Source: Pedobacter sp. UBA5917
GTDB taxonomy: Bacteria > Bacteroidota > Bacteroidia > Sphingobacteriales > Sphingobacteriaceae
Assembly (NCBI RefSeq): GCF_002432345.1
Contig: NZ_DJDT01000217.1
Location: 1-8,805, forward strand
Direction of reading: 5' to 3'
DNA length: 8,805 bases
The notes under the pieces were generated by a model that was not told the origin of the DNA, ran no database searches, and saw only the letters and a program-made list of their open reading frames with translations. Position numbers and translations under genes: made by a program. Positions within the stretch are counted from its first letter, which is position 1. Each line of letters begins with the position of its first letter. This document shows, piece after piece, positions 7,560 to 8,805 of the stretch.

Positions 7560-8153
7560 AGATAAGGTAATACCTTTGATGGCGTCCCTTAAAATTTGTT
7601 GGTTCAGTTCGTCGGTTGTTCTCCCGTTTGGTCGAACAAGATTGATGGAAATTAAGCCGTGGATGATCGACCAATAGGTGTAGTACTTCATACAGATATC
7701 ATCGTCAGACACTGGTTTCTTTTCGAATAACGATTCAATTACGTCGCCTAACATGTTTCCTACGTTTTCGGCCTCGGGCAATGAATTTTTAACGGTACAA
7801 CAAACCATATCTACACCGTACATCAGCTGATAAAATTCTTTGTGGGCAAAGGCGAAGTTCCAGTAGGCAATCCACATGGCTTCCATTTTATCTTCTGCTG
7901 TTTCTTGTTTGTCCCTTGCTTCGCGGATATCTTTGGCCAACAATAAATATCCCCTTCTGGTAAGTTCCAACAGGATACCTTCTTTGTTAGAAAAGTATTC
8001 GTAAATGATGGGAGCAGTATATTCAATCTGGTCGGCAATTTTACGCATACTCAATGCTTGCCAGCCCTCTGTTTGAACAATGTTCAAGGCTGCATCCAGA
8101 ATTTTTGTTCTGGTTTCATCTTTTAAACGTAGAATTCTTTCTTTACTTCCCAT
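7548..8153 (-). CDS. TetR-family transcriptional repressor of the efflux operon
   Basis: This 201-residue protein is a typical TetR regulator: an N-terminal DNA-binding domain and a larger ligand-binding and dimerisation domain. Residues 14-62 form the tetR_N domain, with the helix-turn-helix in LSMRKIADQIEYTAPIIYEYFSNKEGIL (about 35-61); YEYFSNKEGIL is the classic end of that domain. The C-terminal part, with WIAYWNFAFAHKEFYQLMYG (94-113), resembles the WHG-type TetR C-terminal domain. I chose the ATG at 8153 over the longer frame starting at 8231, because the extra 26 residues are unlike TetR N-termini and the predicted promoter lies inside that extension. It is the first gene of the efflux locus and probably represses itself and the pump through the TTAACA-N-TGTTAA sites. 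The ligand is unknown; Cys118 and Cys119 are adjacent, which may be incidental. Confidence 0.93.
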   Translation of the reverse strand: MGSKERILRLKDETRTKILDAALNIVQTEGWQALSMRKIADQIEYTAPIIYEYFSNKEGILLELTRRGYLLLAKDIREARDKQETAEDKMEAMWIAYWNFAFAHKEFYQLMYGVDMVCCTVKNSLPEAENVGNMLGDVIESLFEKKPVSDDDICMKYYTYWSIIHGLISINLVRPNGRTTDELNQQILRDAIKGITLSINS

Positions 8154-8178
8154 GATCTGGAATATAAGGTGTAAATAA

Positions 8179-8193
8179 TCTAACACCGTTAAG
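8179..8193. promoter_or_regulatory. Candidate TetR operator at the tetR promoter
   Basis: TCTAACACCGTTAAG is an imperfect copy of the palindrome found twice in perfect form downstream: one change in the outer left arm and one beside the centre on the right. It abuts the predicted -7 box of the tetR promoter (8194-8201) and would cover the transcription start, as expected for autorepression. Confidence 0.65.
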
Positions 8194-8223
8194 CAAATGT
8201 AGAACCAATTGCAGAATTGACAA
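8194..8223 (-). promoter_or_regulatory. tetR promoter of Bacteroidota type
   Basis: On the minus strand TACATTTG (8201-8194) matches the -7 consensus TAnnTTTG in full. TTG (8223-8221) lies 19 bases upstream as the -33 element, the spacing known for this phylum. Transcription should begin near 8187, downstream of the alternative ATG at 8231 and about 34 bases before the ATG chosen for tetR. Confidence 0.75.
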
Positions 8224-8230
8224 TCATTCA

Positions 8231-8261
8231 TTTGTCATAAACATTTTATTGGTTAGTTTTA
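8231..8261 (+). promoter_or_regulatory. Candidate promoter of the GNAT gene
   Basis: TTTG (8231-8234) is followed after 19 bases by TAGTTTTA (8254-8261), which matches TAnnTTTG except at the last base. It would place the start of transcription near 8268 and leave a leader of about 68 bases. Its -33 element lies only 7 bases from that of the divergent tetR promoter, so the two would be back to back. Confidence 0.45.
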
Positions 8262-8275
8262 CGTCTTATAATCGA

Positions 8276-8294
8276 TGTTTAAAGCGTTTAAACA
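8276..8294. promoter_or_regulatory. Inverted repeat in the GNAT leader
   Basis: TGTTTAAA and TTTAAACA are perfect 8-base arms around GCG. It lies just after the predicted GNAT transcription start. The sequence differs from the TTAACA-N-TGTTAA sites, so any binding factor is probably not the adjacent TetR. It could also be a weak hairpin in the mRNA. Confidence 0.4.
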
Positions 8295-8335
8295 AACATT
8301 TTCAAGTAAGTCAATTTTTTAGAAAAATATAAACC

Positions 8336-8779
8336 ATGATTTTTCGCCCTGCAAAAACAACTGACATACCTGCCATACAAATTGTCAGGCACACCGTAAA
8401 AGAGAACATTTTGTCAGATCCAGCTCTGGTTACTGACAAAGATTGCGAAGAATTTATTACCAAACGTGGTAAAGGTTGGGTTTGCGAAGTAGATGGTAAA
8501 GTGGTTGGCTTTTCGATTGTTGATTTAAATGAACATAATATCTGGGCTTTATTTCTCCGGCCTGAGTTTGAAGGCAAAGGTATTGGCAAGGAGTTGCATC
8601 GGCTAATGATGGATTGGTATTTCGAACAGACCAAAAAACCGGTTTGGTTAGGAACAGCGCCAAATACCCGTGCCGAAGAATTTTACAGCAGGCAGGGCTG
8701 GAAAAAGGTTGGCATGGTAAATAAAGGTGAAGTGAAATTTGAGATGAGTTATGAGAATTGGGTGAAACAGCATAAATAA
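8336..8779 (+). CDS. GNAT-family N-acetyltransferase
   Basis: The 147-residue protein has the length and layout of a single-domain GNAT enzyme, which moves an acetyl group from acetyl-CoA to an amine. Motif A is visible: strand IWALFLRPEF (69-78), then the acetyl-CoA pyrophosphate loop EGKGIGKEL (79-87), in which Glu79 replaces the commoner Gln or Arg of (Q/R)xxGxG. Motif B follows with VWLGTAPNTRAEEFY (103-117), including Asn110 and Tyr117, then SRQGWKKVG. The start is the first ATG after a stop-rich leader; it fits the family, whose members often begin with a strand like IFRPAKTTD. It is transcribed away from tetR and the efflux operon, and nothing in the sequence ties it to them in function. 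The substrate is not predictable; small-molecule amines are as likely as proteins. No terminator is seen before the window ends. Confidence 0.9.
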   Translation: MIFRPAKTTDIPAIQIVRHTVKENILSDPALVTDKDCEEFITKRGKGWVCEVDGKVVGFSIVDLNEHNIWALFLRPEFEGKGIGKELHRLMMDWYFEQTKKPVWLGTAPNTRAEEFYSRQGWKKVGMVNKGEVKFEMSYENWVKQHK

Positions 8780-8780
8780 T

Positions 8781-8805
8781 AACCACAAAGACACCAAGGC
8801 ACAAA
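8781..8805. repeat. Possible start of another intergenic repeat
   Basis: The last bases read AACCACAAAGACACCAAGGC and then ACAAA, an imperfect tandem pattern of CACAAAG-like words. From memory, intergenic repeats of this kind are widespread in several bacterial phyla. It begins right after the GNAT stop codon and is cut by the window edge, so its extent is unknown. Confidence 0.35.

Overview
The window looks like chromosome from a member of the Bacteroidota, most likely a Pedobacter-like Sphingobacteriaceae. This rests on the style of the proteins, the lack of Shine-Dalgarno sequences before the starts, promoters of the Bacteroidota type (TTG, about 19 bases, TAnnTTTG), and intergenic repeats of a kind I associate with that phylum. 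The taxonomic call is inference; no marker gene is present.

Bases 1-1513 hold no gene I can support. They are a degenerate tandem array of a repeat of about 0.5 kb: one partial unit, then units starting at 73, 587 and 1153, all in the same orientation. The units are mosaics of shared modules, several of them small stem-loops. They create long stop-free frames on the minus strand that look spurious. Two hairpins follow at 1559-1646, the distal one a good intrinsic terminator for the minus-strand operon.

Bases 1655-8153, all on the minus strand, form a complete tripartite multidrug efflux locus in the order regulator, adaptor, pump, outer-membrane channel. A TetR-family repressor (7548-8153) is followed by an AcrA-like lipoprotein adaptor (6276-7478), an AcrB-like RND pump of the HAE1 class (3048-6251) and an OprM/NodT-type outer-membrane lipoprotein channel (1655-3070). 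Pump and channel genes overlap, and pump and adaptor genes are 24 bases apart. Together they would form a proton-driven complex spanning the envelope that exports drugs, dyes, bile salts or similar compounds; the actual substrate cannot be read from sequence.

The most informative part is the control region. A palindromic motif with core TTAACA-N-TGTTAA occurs at 8179-8193 (against the -7 box of the tetR promoter), 7513-7533 (a perfect 21-base palindrome before the adaptor gene), 7432-7450 (a perfect 19-base palindrome inside the first codons of the adaptor gene) and, degraded, 7416-7430. This is the expected picture of an autoregulating repressor with several operators.

Divergent from tetR is a GNAT acetyltransferase gene (8336-8779) with its own candidate promoter. 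The last 25 bases resemble the start of another intergenic repeat. I found no wholly new system. The repeat array and the operator series, including operators within coding sequence, are the parts worth following up.
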